Positions 20,578-33,260 of a DNA stretch of 64,000 nucleotides are shown here, in pieces. The DNA comes from Triatoma infestans. Taxonomy: Eukaryota > Arthropoda > Insecta > Hemiptera > Reduviidae. The stretch lies in assembly GCA_011037195.1 (NCBI GenBank), contig JAAEAF010000096.1, positions 186,001-250,000 on the forward strand, written 5' to 3'. Numbering within the stretch: the first letter of the stretch is position 1; each line of letters opens with the position of its first letter. A program made the translations under genes and the position numbers. The notes under the pieces were generated by a model. That model made no database searches. It was not told the DNA's origin and saw only the letters and a list, made by a program, of their open reading frames with translations.

Positions 20578-23008
20578 TTACACACACTTTTACAATACTT
20601 TTTCATAGAACACCCTTCTTGAGGAGGGGACATTTAAAACTTTATCCTTGTCCCTTCTCAAAGAAGAGAATAATTGAGACTACATTATGGTACAGTGTAA
20701 CAAGTGGAGGTAACGTTATATTCTTACAACATTCCCTCCTCTGGCTAAATTGTTTCATCATTTTTTGCTCACCTTTGTTTTATTTTACCATAATTTTATT
20801 TATTTATATAAACAAATATATATCTTTATAATAAATGAGAGCTTATTTTATAGCTAATATAAATATTATTCATAAAACATTAAATGAATTTTGAATCTTA
20901 AGTGATGATTTAAGATATTCCGCGAGAACTGATTTAAAATCTTTTCTTTTTTTTTTGCAAGTAACAAATTAGCTCAAAACTAATTTCTTTCAAACAGTTT
21001 TCGGCAATTAAACAAATTCCTAATAAAGCGAGCTAAAAGATCGATTGCAACTCCCTTATTTGACAGCGTATATATATATCTCAGACATATACTCAGGGTG
21101 ATAGTTTCGCAGGTACTGTCACCTCTAGGCCCAGCTTCTTCAGGTATCTTCTGGGTCTGCAATGCTCTAATTGAAACGTGTTAGCTTGCAAAACCTATAA
21201 TTTTTTTCTAGACAGATATGCGCCTTAGATTTTTTTCCGATTTGATTATAGATGCCCAGAGGAATCTTAGCCATTTTCCAAAAAAAATTTTTCTCCGTCT
21301 TGAGAAAGTCGTTTGGAGCAGTTCCGTCTTGATTTCCTCGTAATTTCTGAGTTCTTGTTGTAGAGAGACTGGCCGCTTATCCTATACAAAAGATCCAAAA
21401 TACCCGTTGCTGGTTACTGCGCCTTTCCTTCCCGGAATGTCGGCCATTCTCCTTAGCTTCTGTGCCAATATGTCATGTTTCCAAAAGATGGTAATTCTGC
21501 GCACAGTAAATTTGCTATGCCATTTTCGAACTCAGGGTCAGTAAGACACTTGACTAGTAGTATGAACTAAACTTCCTTATTCCATCTCTCATGTTTCTTT
21601 AGAATTTGTAAATCTTTCGCATTGAAATGTATCATTTCTTACAGTTATGATGAAGATATCAGATCTGATTATGTTCCATAAGTAAAATAAGAGTGATTAC
21701 AAAAACAAGCTGTTAACGAATTGGTCTATGATGTTTTATAAATAAAGTATTTCAAAAACAAAAACTGCAAAAAATTCAAAACTTGATATTCTATTTAGGT
21801 ATCGCCATCACATCCAACTCATAAAGGTTTCGTGTATGAAAATCTGTTAACAGAATGCGGATTTTATTGAATTCTTTCAATTATTCATGATTTTCTTTTT
21901 CTATGTGTTTGGCTTCACAACAATTTTCTTTAATCTCCGTCACATACTTACGCACATATTTATTTATAAATTATTTTTTGAAGTCTTTTGGGGAAGCGGT
22001 AGCTTCTGAGGAACTCTCAGACTTTCTATTAAAGTGTTTATTTTAGTATACCGTACTGATCCCTTAACTATATAATTCAGAAGAGAATTAAATGTGTTAA
22101 AGAAATACCAAATTCGAACCAAAAATGCAACTTTACAGAATAAGTTTTTCACGGAAAAAGATAGCAAGATTATCCTTAAACTTGATATGTTTGATGGGTG
22201 TATGTATCCACATGTGGCTACAGTAAAACAAACATCGAAAACTACCCACTCACATCAACTAACTCAGCAGACTAATTATTTTGTGTGACTATTGAATGGT
22301 GGCAAGTGTGTTTTTCATTAGTCCATCTTGCAGTGATGCCAATATCTCTGAAGAAATGGTTAGATCCATTTCTCCCTACAAAGGTTATTATTTAATGAAT
22401 CCTTTTGATGAAACTGTAGAATAAACCTTACGGAAATAACATCCAATAATTTCATATTTTGCAATTGAAAAATTATAATCATTTTAAAAAACAGAGAGGG
22501 AAAAATTCAAACTTTTATGCAAAGTTAATTTAATTTTCATATAAAAAATAGTACATGTCAAAATAAACCTCAAAACCTATTTTTTTTAACAATTCTTCAA
22601 TGCTGACAACAAGCCCACTTAAAAACGATGTACAAAAAAAATGTATATTTAAGAAAATTGAATTGATAAATCATTATGAATACAAATATAGGCACTTTCC
22701 TCGTTATAAATTACTTTTTTTTATTGATAAACTTATTTTGATAGTTTTATTAATTTTTAATTGCCATTTTGTCAATAATAAATAAAAATATTTAAAAAAA
22801 AAGTCATAAAAATTAGTGATGACATTATATTTTACCACTGCTCGTTCTTAAAATCAAAACATATAAAAAATAAAAGTATGTCTATATATATGTATATACA
22901 AAATAAAAAAAAGAAGATCGGAATATAACATTAAAATTATATAAAACTTTAGTTATTTACACAGGATCAGCCTTTCAAGTATAGACTAAAGTAGAACGCA
23001 AATTGCAT
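20578..23008. other. spacer upstream of cuticle gene 1, decayed repeats
   Basis: Between cuticle gene 1 and the zinc-finger gene. At about 21170-21720 lies a decayed stretch with GAGAGACTGGCCGCTTATCC, resembling GAGAGACAGGCCGCTTCTTCC at 24590. Both are probably relics of one element. At 21720-21880 is a piece of the right-half repeat family (ATTTCAAAAACAAAAACTGC). The rest is AT-rich and should include the zinc-finger gene's 3' UTR. Confidence 0.45.
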
Positions 23009-26000
23009 TTAACCGACAGAAATTCGCTGTTTCATGATGGACTTTTTGCCGCAACTCACAATGGTATTGCCCCTACATAACGATTGATGTTTTTCCATAT
23101 ATCTTCTTTGTGAAAATGGTTTTTTACAATGAAAACATTTCCATTCCCAGTCATGATGTGATTTTGTTCGTTGATGTGCACGTAAATTAGATCTGTTAAA
23201 ATAATACGATTTATATTATTAATCATTATACCGTCATTAAATGTTTTAAATTTTTATGATTTGCATACTTACCTATCAGCAAACGATTTATCACAAACTG
23301 GACAGATAAATGGTTTTTCACCAGTATGCAGTCGAAGATGTACTTTTAATACCCAAGCTCTATCAAATGTTTTCTCACAATGTGGACATTTTTGAGCAGT
23401 ATGAAAGTTATTATTTCTAACTTTTGTTCGTAGGTTGTAGCCTTCATGGAAATCTACGATTACTGGTGTATCTTTCAACAGCGGCAGCTTACGAGATGGT
23501 TGAGTGTACTTGCCAGGAGAACTCTGTTGAATAAAAAAAACCAATTGAAAAAAAAATTATTAAACAAATATTTTAGAATTCCAACTGGTTATATCATGTA
23601 AAGTTAGCCGTTAATAGAATATATTATATACATCCCAAAAGGTTCACTTATGGTAAAAATCAACGAGAAATGGATTCCTCCATAGTGTTCGATAAACTAA
23701 CATTTTCGTTGGAATTTTAAAATAAAGAACTAAATTATCTTCTTAAAAGAGTTTCGCTGCATCTAATGCCACGTGCTAAGAAAATCCGAACAAAATTGTA
23801 ATAAAGCTTGTGAAATGATGTTGATCAATGAAAAATAAATAATGCTCCTGGAGAATTTAAAAATCTAACTGTAGAAACAAATGTTTAAATTTTAATGCAG
23901 AAAAAGTTACGACATTTGTAAGAGTTTCGTTGATTTTTTTTTTATCACACAAACCAAAAGTTTGAGATTATAAAATAAATGTTCTAAGTAATTAAAAGCA
24001 GTTTGATGATACTGTAGGTAAACTTTGAAGAAATTAGAAGATTGAAAATCGTATTTAAAAAGTTAAAGATTTATCATTAAAGGGCATTATTGAGACAGAA
24101 ATATGTTATGGAAAATATTTCACATTCGTTTCTTTTTTTCATTGGTGGATAAATAGTGCAGTACGACCTCAAAAGATCTATTGTACCAGGGTCTCATAGT
24201 AAAACACTTTTTCCAGCTGTATTTTTCTAAGAATTTCAAGATCTTGGACCTAAGGAGGATATCTGCTACTCCAAAATACGATATATTTATATATCTATGC
24301 TTCTAAAACCTTCAGTAGAAGGTAGCGTCACAGTCCGTCAGAAGATTATTGGAGTATCAACCTCAAGCTCCTCGTACAATCTGCAGCGCAAATGCATCTA
24401 GGTCCAACTTCTTTAGCCTCTGATTCAACAATGCCCGCAATACATAGTATTTTAGGAAGTATAAGGGCTCCTATTTTTACTCAAGGCTGATGCACGCCTC
24501 ATATCGTTTCCGGTCGTAGACGCCCAAAAGAGTCTTAGTCTCCCACAGTTTCTTCAAAGTAATGCATTTCTAGGGCTATTCTTGGAGAGACAGGCCGCTT
24601 CTTCCGCAAAAGAAAAGGATTTGCACCTTTTCTTGCTAGAGTGACCATTCTCATTACCAAAGTGGCCTGGCACCGCCAAATTCGGTAAGTTTTTCTGCCA
24701 AGCGTTTCGTTTGCCTCATACATTTCCAACCATTTTCGAATTGATAACCCATGAAATCAATGCATTATTGGCAGCCGACTATCGAATAGGACTCCACTCT
24801 TGATTCCGACTCTAGTGTCTCTTCAGAACCAAAAATGTTTCAAGATCCGTCGTGTTGAAAATATGTTTCTTTTAATTATGAAGAAGAACCAGATCTATTT
24901 CTATTATTAAATAAAACGGTATTTCTATTATTTCTGCACGTCACAAAGTTTGTCGAGATATTCTCAAATATTTTTTTTTTGTCAGAAAGTTTCAATATTT
25001 AAAAAAAATAATGTGTTTGCTGTTTTATGCACAAAAATCTCTCATTTAACAACAACGTTGGATACAAATCTCACTCATCTGAAAAGTATACATGATCGAA
25101 ATACCAGAAATATTTATTTACCTGCGGTACTTTTCCAAGTTCCCATCTGGTAACTATAGAAAGCGCAGAGACGCAAGACCAATCGTCATGTGCTGCAAGA
25201 TCATGTTTAATTCGTTTCGGCTTGGTCTTCTTCGGTTGTGAGAAATCGAACTGTCCGGGTTCATCGTCTGTGAATAGAAATACATATATGTTAAGGAGAC
25301 AGGGATTTAAAGCTTGCATGTAAATTGATACAGGTAAAGCATCTCTAAAAATCTCCTTGTTAGGAGCTCTTGCACTTGCGTTAAAGTTAATAATAAGAAG
25401 TAACGCTCTTAAGATTCGAATCAAGTGAACTCTTTCTTATTAACACTTGCAATTATTAGTAATTTTTTAAGAGGACGAAAGTAAGATAGCAGTAGGTGCC
25501 GAAATAAAAGTTCTCTCGAAGCTTCAAAACTGTTCTGCTGAATATTTAAATGAGATTAGGAAAAAAGAATGTTTTGAAAGGACGCTGAAGCAATAAACGT
25601 TGAAAGGCTATATTCTAAACATTAGAGCGAATTTTACAACCTTGGAAAACTTATAGTACTTGTCAAATGGACTTGTGCAGGCAGTACCTCAACCAATCTA
25701 TGTTTACCAGGGAATTTTTTCTCCCTATAATACGCTGTAGATTTGTCAGTAAAAGTTTGATGCTTCAATACTAACTTACCATTAAAAAGTATTTAATGAT
25801 GTTAATTATCATTTTACAAAGGAATTACATGTTAATTCACTAAAACGAATGGAAAACTTAGAGAGAACACTATTTGAGAAACAGAATTTATTTTGGTCTA
25901 TCTAAAAATGGTTTCAAGAGTTTTTTATTTTAATACTTGGGGCAGTATACATTTTCATTTTATAGGTTTAATACATTTTAAAACAGGTGATATTATCAGT

Positions 26001-26955
26001 GCTTGTTCTAAATAATAAAAAACACTTATCGTAAATGAATTTTTAACAGAATAAATTCGACCAGTTGTTCACTTGGATGCTTGCTGTAAAAATGATAATA
26101 ATTGCAATTAAGTTTACTTTACCAAGCTGGAATGCAAGCAGAATAAAGCGAAAATCTTATTAGTTAACTAAATAAGTTCCCCAAGGATACTAAAGAGAAA
26201 TAAGTCAATTAACAAGCACAAAGAGAACAAAGTCTAATGATGGAGATATAATTTCTTTCTCTAGAAATTCAATGAACAATTCAGTACTGTTTCATCACTT
26301 TCTCAAAAACCAATTGATTTTTTTTGTAACCATGGTATATTTATGGTTAAAGAAAACTTTGTGCATAGTATTTAGAAGAGGATATCGAAGCAAGGGAACC
26401 TAAGTTAATTTCCCAATGGTTAGCAATCAATGTTCACTAACAGTTTTATCACTTTCTACTAGAATGCTTTGCTAAATCAGAATATTATTTAAAGAAAAAA
26501 CAAAAACAAAACTGAAAGATGAAATATTAAGTTCGTAACCTTTCTTAATTAGTGAGTTCATCTCAATTTGTTTAGGAGTAAAAGTGGAATTAGTTATGGT
26601 AATCAATAAACCATTAGTGTTACAGTTGCAAACTGTTATAACTGCAAAGTGTTTTTCCCTACTTAGGATGAAAACAAATTTTCATTCTAATAATGTTTCT
26701 AAATAAGGTAATCAAGTGGAATCTGTAGGGAATTATCCTCAAACAACTATGGCCGCTTGCTGAGAGTGGTTTTCCCCAGTTAAACTAATCCTTTAAAAAT
26801 TTTTCCTTTTTTTTTTAAACTTTAAGAAAAACTATATTATTGGATAAATTATGATTATTAAATCATTAGTATAAGTTAATTAAAATAGAGAGAGAAAAAA
26901 AACTCTTACCCTCACTCTTGGATTTTCTTGTAGTTTTAAGATAAACTCTAGGCAT
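23009..26955 (-). CDS. SNAG-like C2H2 zinc-finger protein, Snail/Scratch type
   Basis: A probable nuclear DNA-binding repressor. Exons, 5' to 3': 26910-26955, 25122-25267, 23273-23523, 23009-23192; 627 nt, 208 residues, phases agreeing. The start [13 protein letters not shown] resembles the SNAG repressor motif (MPRxFLxK) at the N-terminus of Snail, Scratch and Gfi1 proteins. A basic stretch (28-36, KKTKPKRIK) may be a nuclear signal. Finger 1 is 110-130 (CPHC...HLRLH) and is joined by TGEKPF to finger 2, 138-160 ([17 protein letters not shown]). Finger 3, 167-187 ([21 protein letters not shown]), is C2HC. FADRSNLRAH and the terminal Cys finger are Snail-family hallmarks. Snail proteins usually have four or five fingers and are longer, so this is a compact, divergent member. 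The ortholog is not certain. Confidence 0.85.
23524..25121. other. zinc-finger gene intron with a transposon relic
   Basis: The intron between the PSRKLPLL exon and the DDEPGQFDF exon. At about 24180-24900 a GC-richer decayed stretch (GAGAGACAGGCCGCTTCTTCC near 24590) matches the relic at 21170-21720. The rest is AT-rich with nothing recognised. Confidence 0.45.
25268..26909. other. zinc-finger gene intron 1, nothing recognised
   Basis: AT-rich intron directly after the SNAG-like exon. I see no element or RNA gene in it. Confidence 0.5.
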
Positions 26956-27654
26956 GATAAAGGCAGGAAATCTAAACTAAATAGGTTCCCCACTGTGCTT
27001 AATAATCTGCCAAGACATTTTATCATTAAGGCTGTGCGCACACAATAGACTCATAATAGGAAAATTTATGAAAACATATGATAATGTTTAAGAATAAGAA
27101 ATTTAAAAAAGAACAAAGCTTTTCTTTTTATTTACTTATTTATTAAATCTGCCTTAAATAAATAAAAAAAAACTTTAATTATAAAATTATGAATTAATAA
27201 ATTTTTAATTATTACTATTTTTTAAATATAAAAATTTGACATAATAATAATAAATTATAAATAATTCAGTTTTTAAATTTTTCATGGAAATTTCATTTAA
27301 AGATTAATATTTAAAAAAGAAAGTAACATTACTGTGCTAAAAGTTTCCTATTATAACAGCCATTTTGCTAATTATATTATAATCTCGTTTATTAAAGTAA
27401 TTACCAAAAATTAGGCATTCATAGTTCATTATGTAATAATTTAATAAAGTAATAAAATCTATATTCAAGATTACCATTAATGAATGCTAATTTATAAATT
27501 GGTTTGGATTCGTTAAAAATTCGATAACAATTTCAAAATGTGAGTTTTATCACCTGATTTTAAAAATCTTTCCCACTCACTCTATCTCTTTCTCACTATA
27601 TTATGCATATATATATATAATCATATACATATGTAGATGGATTTAGGAAATGTG

Positions 27655-27995
27655 TGATTGGGTCCACTGTGCTGGATAACATCTATGATTTTATCCGTCA
27701 TAGCATCGTGGACCCAATCACAGCATGCTTCATTTGTTGGTTCTGAGCGGTTTCGGATTTTCATCCATCGTCAGGGTAAGGTGTACAATAAATTCGTGTC
27801 GAGAGATGACAAACTGTACGTTACATTATAAACATTGTATAAACATTATAGTTTGTGACATAAACAAATAGTTTTGAAGTCATCTCTCGACACGAATTGA
27901 TTGCAAACCTTACTCTGAAGATGGATGAAAATGCGAAACCGGCCAGAACTAACAAAATGAAGCATACTATGACGGATAGAATCCCAGATTTAGAG
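27655..27995. mobile_element. foldback element, copy B
   Basis: Arms as in copy A: GGTCCACTGTGCTGGATAAC then TTTATCCGTCATAGCATCG and TTTCGGATTTTCATCCATCG on the left; AAACCGGCCAGAAC and CATACTATGACGGATAG on the right. The left end has an extra segment (GTGGACCCAATCACAGCATG) repeating the outer sequence. The inner arms diverge from copies A and C, with CGTGTCGAGAGATGAC facing its complement. Confidence 0.78.
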
Positions 27996-28739
27996 AATGC
28001 TTCAGTTTAACTTAGGAACACTTCAGGGATGGATTTCTTAGGACAAAAAAATTCTCTGGATAATATGTTAGGATAAACTTAGAAGAAAATATGATTAAAA
28101 AATATTTTAGAACTCTCGCCTCTATGATAAAATATTTAAAAATTTAATAATAATAACTTTTCCAAAAAATAACATTGGGATGCAAGGTAAAAAGCATAAA
28201 TTTAGAACCCAACTTACTTACTTAATCGCTGGCTTTTCTACCGCCAAGTATAGGACGGCGACAGATAGCTCTCCGTTTTGAGGGTTTTAAAAAAGAGTTG
28301 GTTCAGCCAAGTTTTCTTACTAGTTTTAGTATTATTATGTCAGGACGTTCTTCGACGACCTCTAAAGCGTCGTCCATCTGGTCGATTTAGGCTACTGAGG
28401 GTATCTGAAGCAAATTGAAAGTACTATACTCAGCTGACAGGATGCAGTCTTAACCAGGACTTAATATTGTTCTGAGTGTCAAAACATTTTAAGGGAAAAA
28501 TATTTTTATGTGTCCTAAGTCCACTGTTCGTGGACAATGAAAAAAATGGACTCTCTTTTGGAATGATGAGCTCCAAAGATTAAAAACAGAACTTTGAGGA
28601 CTGGTATGGGACGTAATAAATTGTCAATACAATAAGACTACTTTTTCCTTAAAAATAAACAAAGGCAAGTTAATAAAGGAAATTAAATAAGCGTTGTATT
28701 TTTGGAAACCTGGAAAAACTAGACTGCAGAAAAGAAACT

Positions 28740-29000
28740 ATAGATTCCACACAGGGTAGATTAGCACTTATAAGCCAAAACAAAACAAAATTGGGGAGGT
28801 TGTCCGCTATCAACAGAAAGTTCCTTAGTAAGAGAGAAGTGGCCAAGGATACAGAACTGGCAGTGTACCGTTCTACTTTTGTGCCTACACTTATGGTAGC
28901 GAATAATGGGTGATAAAGGAATCTGATTGTAGTCGCCTTTACGTTACTGAGATGAGGTTTCTCTGGAAAGTTGAGGTTTAAGGTCTTTTTTTCCTACGCC
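28740..29000 (+). pseudogene. LINE reverse-transcriptase C-terminal relic
   Basis: Forward translation gives REVAKDTELAVYRSTFVPTL then, after breaks, VTEMRFLWKVE. That pair of phrases is typical of the region after the reverse transcriptase in RTE-like LINEs (YRS-PTL-YGSE and AEMRFLR-V). Stops and a frameshift between the two show it is dead. Confidence 0.55.
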
Positions 29001-29250
29001 ATGCGGCCATTCAGCCATTCCACTTTGAGCGGGCCAGTATAAAACGGCTGCGCTGGCGACTGATGTTGTTCGTTTAGTTGAATATCCAGGGGCACATGGG
29101 CGCCTATTTCCTGAAAGGGAAGAACCCTTAACGCAATTCAAGTTCAGGTTGTTCCCACCAGATATAACAAACATAATGTCACGAACGACGATACTGTCGG
29201 TGAAGTCAGGTGAAGACTGTGTCAGGCGGAAACGATACATCATTTGCTTG
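28985..29250. repeat. shared repeat fragment, partner at 49400-49640
   Basis: Sequences such as GTTGTTCGTTTAGTTGAATA and GCTGCGCTGGCGACTGATG recur in reverse complement at 49400-49640. Two copies of one unclassified element are therefore present in the window. No domain is recognisable. Confidence 0.5.
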
Positions 29251-29289
29251 AGGCTTGTCCAATATTAGAGCGAGGTGATTTTTTTTTTA

Positions 29290-29460
29290 AGTATCCATAA
29301 CAGTATGGCCAAAATTTTGCACCGTGAACTTACGGTATTCATGTCGGCCCTCCTTACTACAAGTATGATCCACCGCCGCTCATCGAAAGCGCACAAATTT
29401 CGCTATATTGCGATCGTGTATTGCTGATAGACCACTTCATCATTAATTTACCAGAGTAGA
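29290..29460 (+). pseudogene. short LINE-type C-terminal relic
   Basis: Forward frames give MAKILHRELT and YYKYDPPPLIESAQISLYCD followed by RVLLIDHFI. This phrase order (AKIxH then YYKYxP then LYWDR) occurs near the C-terminus of some LINE polyproteins. Two frames are needed, so it is a broken fragment. Confidence 0.45.
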
Positions 29461-29531
29461 TGTAGTTTAGTATGACAAAGTGCTGCTGGGCCGAGTATTC
29501 ATAATTGATATCTCTGCATCCGACGTTTTTA

Positions 29532-29750
29532 TGCAAGGCTCGTCAACATCTATGGTTATTGGCGCCCGGAGCCTTCTCAGCGCACTGCTGGTCTCCGGAC
29601 AGTGTTCTCTCGTCACAGACAACACTGTCTGTACCGGACAGTGAGCTGTGGAGGCTCCTAGGAAGAAAAAATGTAAGGGCAGCACAGCTGGACTCGTGCC
29701 CGAGTCTTCCGCGTGGGAGTCCAGGGCGCTAACCGCTAATCCCTTCCCTT
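29532..29750 (-). mobile_element. tRNA-derived SINE, copy 2
   Basis: Same family as the copy at 8061. The head lies at the right end on the minus strand (GGGATTAGCGGTTAGCGCCC, then the T-arm region is altered) and the 3' body at the left (TTGACGAGCC). The poly(A) tail is largely lost. Confidence 0.85.
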
Positions 29751-30615
29751 AGTATGCCTATATCCCTTCCCTTAGCACATTGGCAGCAAAAATAATTACT
29801 TTATGGAGGGGAAATCTCAAAAATGGAGATAATCCTTCTTATTATATCAGGTACAGGATTTATATAGCAAACGTTCGGTAAAAGGTTGAGAAAATTGGGA
29901 CTCAGGAGAACTCTCGCTTTCGAGAAATGAGATGCCACAGGCGGTTATTGAGAGAAGTCCTGTCGGATGGTTAGTTGTAGCCCTGATCTTCCATCCCCTC
30001 TTGTATCGTAAAACATATATATTTGAATCCCGTGTCTTCCTTGCCCTTGGGGTCGCAAGGTGTCTCTCTCTATACCAGCTTGGCAGGGAAAAAGAAAAAT
30101 AATAATAATAAAGCTATATCCACCTTTTCATTACAAAGTACATCTTCATCAGAATGTTGTAATTTAGGAATAACTAGCCGAAAATGACATGCAAAAACAA
30201 TTTAGCTGCTACAAGTATTACATTTTCAAAAAATTGTAAAGTACCATTTTAATTACTTATGAAGTTAAATTTATTAAATCATTCGTAAATTATTGAAGAA
30301 GTAGTAAAGTTAAAATAAATAAATGTAATAAAGTATAAACAAATAAAATCATCGCTAAACTGGGGGGCATAGGTAGTAATTTTGTAATCTTTTCTTCATT
30401 TATCTCTTGAATCAATAAAGATAAATCTACTATTTAGGTGTCGTTAGATTTATAATTCTCTCCTTGATAACATATATTTCAATATATTTATCGTTAAGTT
30501 TCCTAATATTGAGAAAAATATTAAAAAATTGGGGAAAAAAGGTAGATTTTTTTTTTATAGACATTTTCGCGTTTTGCTTGGCTACAAAGCGTTTCCAGGC
30601 ACAGTCCATAGGATT

Positions 30616-30935
30616 TTTTTTTACTTCCTCTTCCTTCTAGTAAGAGGAAGTATTGCGATAGATGTGTATATCAAATTTTCGAAATTGATGGGAAATACAT
30701 ATTTTGAGACCCACTGAGTACAAAAAAAAGTCTGGTGTGAAACACTCACAAGGCTGTCTCTTACTGCGAAATGACAAATTTTCTTCACACTTACAGTTCT
30801 TATTATTAGTGTTTAAAATAGTCGGCATTTTTATGGAGAAAAAATTGAAAAACCTATTCAGTAAAGTCGTACTTCCGCTCAACCGATTTTCTTCAAACTG
30901 TATAGTAGAATTGTACAACACATTGTTCAACTGAA
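30616..30935. repeat. right-half repeat family, head-to-head truncated pair
   Basis: A forward end (TTCTAGTAAGAGGAAGTATTG, 30635 on) runs for about 100 bp. It then meets an inverted end (TCTGGTGTGAAACACTCAC, from 30731) that continues to about 30935 in reverse orientation. Two truncated copies are therefore joined. Confidence 0.75.
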
Positions 30936-30940
30936 ATAGG

Positions 30941-31323
30941 AGCGATATTTTACAAGTTATGAATGAAAACATGATTCCTATAAGAAATTTCAAAATGATA
31001 TTATAACGGTTTTTTTTGATTGAATAAGAAGAAAAGTACTATTTCATTATAAATTTTACTCTCCTTAATTACAGATCTTGCTCGAACTGGCCTCCACCAT
31101 TAGAGATGCATAGACATGCTCTTTCCAGCCAATTGTACCTTACGACCAAAGCAATACATCTCTAATGGTGGAGGCCAGTTCGAGCAAGATCTGTAATTAA
31201 TGAGGAGTAAAATTTATAATGAAATAGTACTTTTCTTCTTATTCAATCAAAATACCGTTATAATATCATTTTGAAATTTCTTATAGGAATCATTTTTTCA
31301 TTCATAACTTGTAAAATATCGCT
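30941..31323. repeat. near-perfect palindrome, about 168-bp arms
   Basis: The left arm (30941-31108, from AGCGATATTTTACAAGTTAT to CCTCCACCATTAGAGATG) is answered by the right arm (31157-31323) in reverse complement. I see very few differences. The loop is 48 bp. It sits between copies of the right-half repeat family and carries no coding sequence. Confidence 0.88.
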
Positions 31324-31539
31324 CAAAGAAAAAAACCGTTCAAGTAAATTTTTCTTACAAAAAATAGAGGAATCTATTTCTTAAATAAAAACCACACCTC
31401 CCCATTTGAAAAAATGAAGTTGGTGCCTGTATCTCGCTTCTCGAAGCACCAAAACAAATTTGCAATTTAAATTTGGATGTCTACAAAAAAACTACGGTGC
31501 CACGTATTTTTTAGTTTTTTTCTAGCTATCTTAGTTTCC

Positions 31540-32360
31540 GATAAAAAGTCGTTATCCATATAACCTGGGACACCCTGTATATATACCATTTTCTAAAAAC
31601 CACTTTTTTGAATCAGGGGACCTCAAAGAAAATGTATTTCCTGAAAACTCACTTAATTATGATTAGTAAGAGAAAGCAAAAAATGCTTTTAGGGAATGGT
31701 CTATTATGTGTTTGAGTGTGTAAACAAAATATCTCAAAAACCAAAAATAGCAGGAAGCTGAAGCTTGGTATTCACTCTAGATACCGAATCTGACATGAAG
31801 GTTTTGGGCAAAATCCATCAACCGGAAATGCGTCTTTACTAAATTTTTTTTTCTTCCAGTTTTTCACGATTTTCTTCAAACTTCATTCAGTATCTACATA
31901 CACAGATACCTACCTCTTTGATTTGAAACGTTTTCCTGGGAAAATTGTTTTTTGGGTGAGTAGTGGGGGAACAGTGGTGTTAAGCTTTCTTCTAAAGTAC
32001 CGCTTCAGTGAAAAGTATGGTTTTACCACCTGTTATAATATTAATATATATACATTAGCAGTATTGCTAAAATTACAAATTTGAAGAAAATCAATTAACC
32101 GGAGTTGCGACTCTATCTGACTCTAGGAAGTGGTCCCTGAATTTATGCCGTTAACCCTGGGACACCTTTTATTTGTATAATTATCATTCCAAGTTAAAAA
32201 CTTTGAAGGAACCGTTTTAGAAAACCGAAAATCCTATTCTGTAAGTGGCAATTTCGGTTAACCGATTTTCTTCATAATTTGCGATTCAAACAGTGCATTT
32301 TAATGAACCTCAATACATTATTGATAGGTAGAATCGCAGATTCTACTGGAGTGACATTTT
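31540..32360 (+). repeat. right-half repeat family, forward copy
   Basis: Contains, in order, GTGTGTAAACAAAATATCTC, GCAAAATCCATCAACCGGAA, CTTTCTTCTAAAGTACCGC and TCAATTAACCGGAGTTGCG. This is the internal order seen in longer copies. The ends are lost. Confidence 0.75.
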
Positions 32361-32399
32361 GGAGAAAACCTCAATGTTGTTAATTCTCAAGGACCATCC

Positions 32400-33260
32400 A
32401 AAACTCAGTTTTCCTAGGCAAACGTTTCAAATCCATGCGTAAGAGCATCTTAGGGCATCCAGACAACGCTTCCACAGTCTAGTCGCTGTAATTCCTCAGT
32501 AACTAGTGTAAGTTCCTTATAATCTGTTCCAATTGACCACTGATTTCAGTGCCGGGTTTCGGAATGTGCTGAGCGCTTCGAAATTAAAATCAAAAGAAAA
32601 ATCGGGAGAACTAACGAGAAACTACCTTTAATGACTGGACGAAGTGCAAATGCCACTTCGCGGAAAATCCAAAAACACTAATTTTTTTATGTGAGAAAAA
32701 TATTGTATCCGGATTTAAATGAACGAATTCTATTAATTTGAATATCCCCACTCCCCGGAGGAATTGTCGGACTGCTCTATCGAAAATGCGTGTCAGAGAG
32801 GATGAAACTACGGCACCATGTACCAAGGCAATAATCCGAACAAAGTGCTCGCTTCTTACATCAAACAATAAATAATGGAACCCTTTGTAGGAGAAAACTA
32901 CGTGCATCACTAGGAGGTGAACGCTACCGATAAGTAGCGTATAAAAATGATGACAGGTATACTTGGATAATTGATCTGGCAATTAGATTTGAAAATAATG
33001 ACCGAGATCTAGCCATCAAGATAGACGGAGAAAGGACAGCGATCTGCAAGAGGAGTATCTCCCTTTTTTTTAAAAGGAAATTCCGCTTACGGTTCTGGCA
33101 GAGAGGGAATTTAATGTTAGAGAATAGCGGTTTAAGGTAAAGTGGTACTATACCTAAATTTACGAGCGATATTCTGCAAGAGTTAGGTGCCGATTTGAAG
33201 AACTTACCACTCTCAACAGAGACTATATTAATGGACTGTTTCAAAATTATACAGTGCCAT
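32400..33260 (+). pseudogene. decayed non-LTR retrotransposon relic
   Basis: Forward reading around 32970-33130 gives WIIDLAIRFENNDRDLAIKI with a basic tail. This resembles the post-reverse-transcriptase segment of R2-like LINEs (VxDxxxRxEN). Upstream frames are broken. Long open frames on the opposite strand are judged incidental. Confidence 0.35.

Larger units (their letters stand above)
26956..30615. other. spacer with foldback, LINE relics and SINE
   Basis: Upstream of the zinc-finger gene. 26956-27650 is very AT-rich and has a TA run near 27608-27620. Then come foldback copy B (27655-27995), AT-rich DNA with nothing recognised (28000-28740), LINE relics (28740-29000 and 29290-29460), SINE copy 2 (29532-29750) and a tail ending in AATAATAAT (29820-30110). 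30110-30615 is AT-rich and empty as far as I can see. Confidence 0.5.

Noticed and set aside
32611..33244. Two overlapping open frames of over 100 residues on the minus strand
   Set aside because: They overlap each other in different frames. The opposite strand shows LINE-like phrases, so these are taken as incidental frames over a relic.
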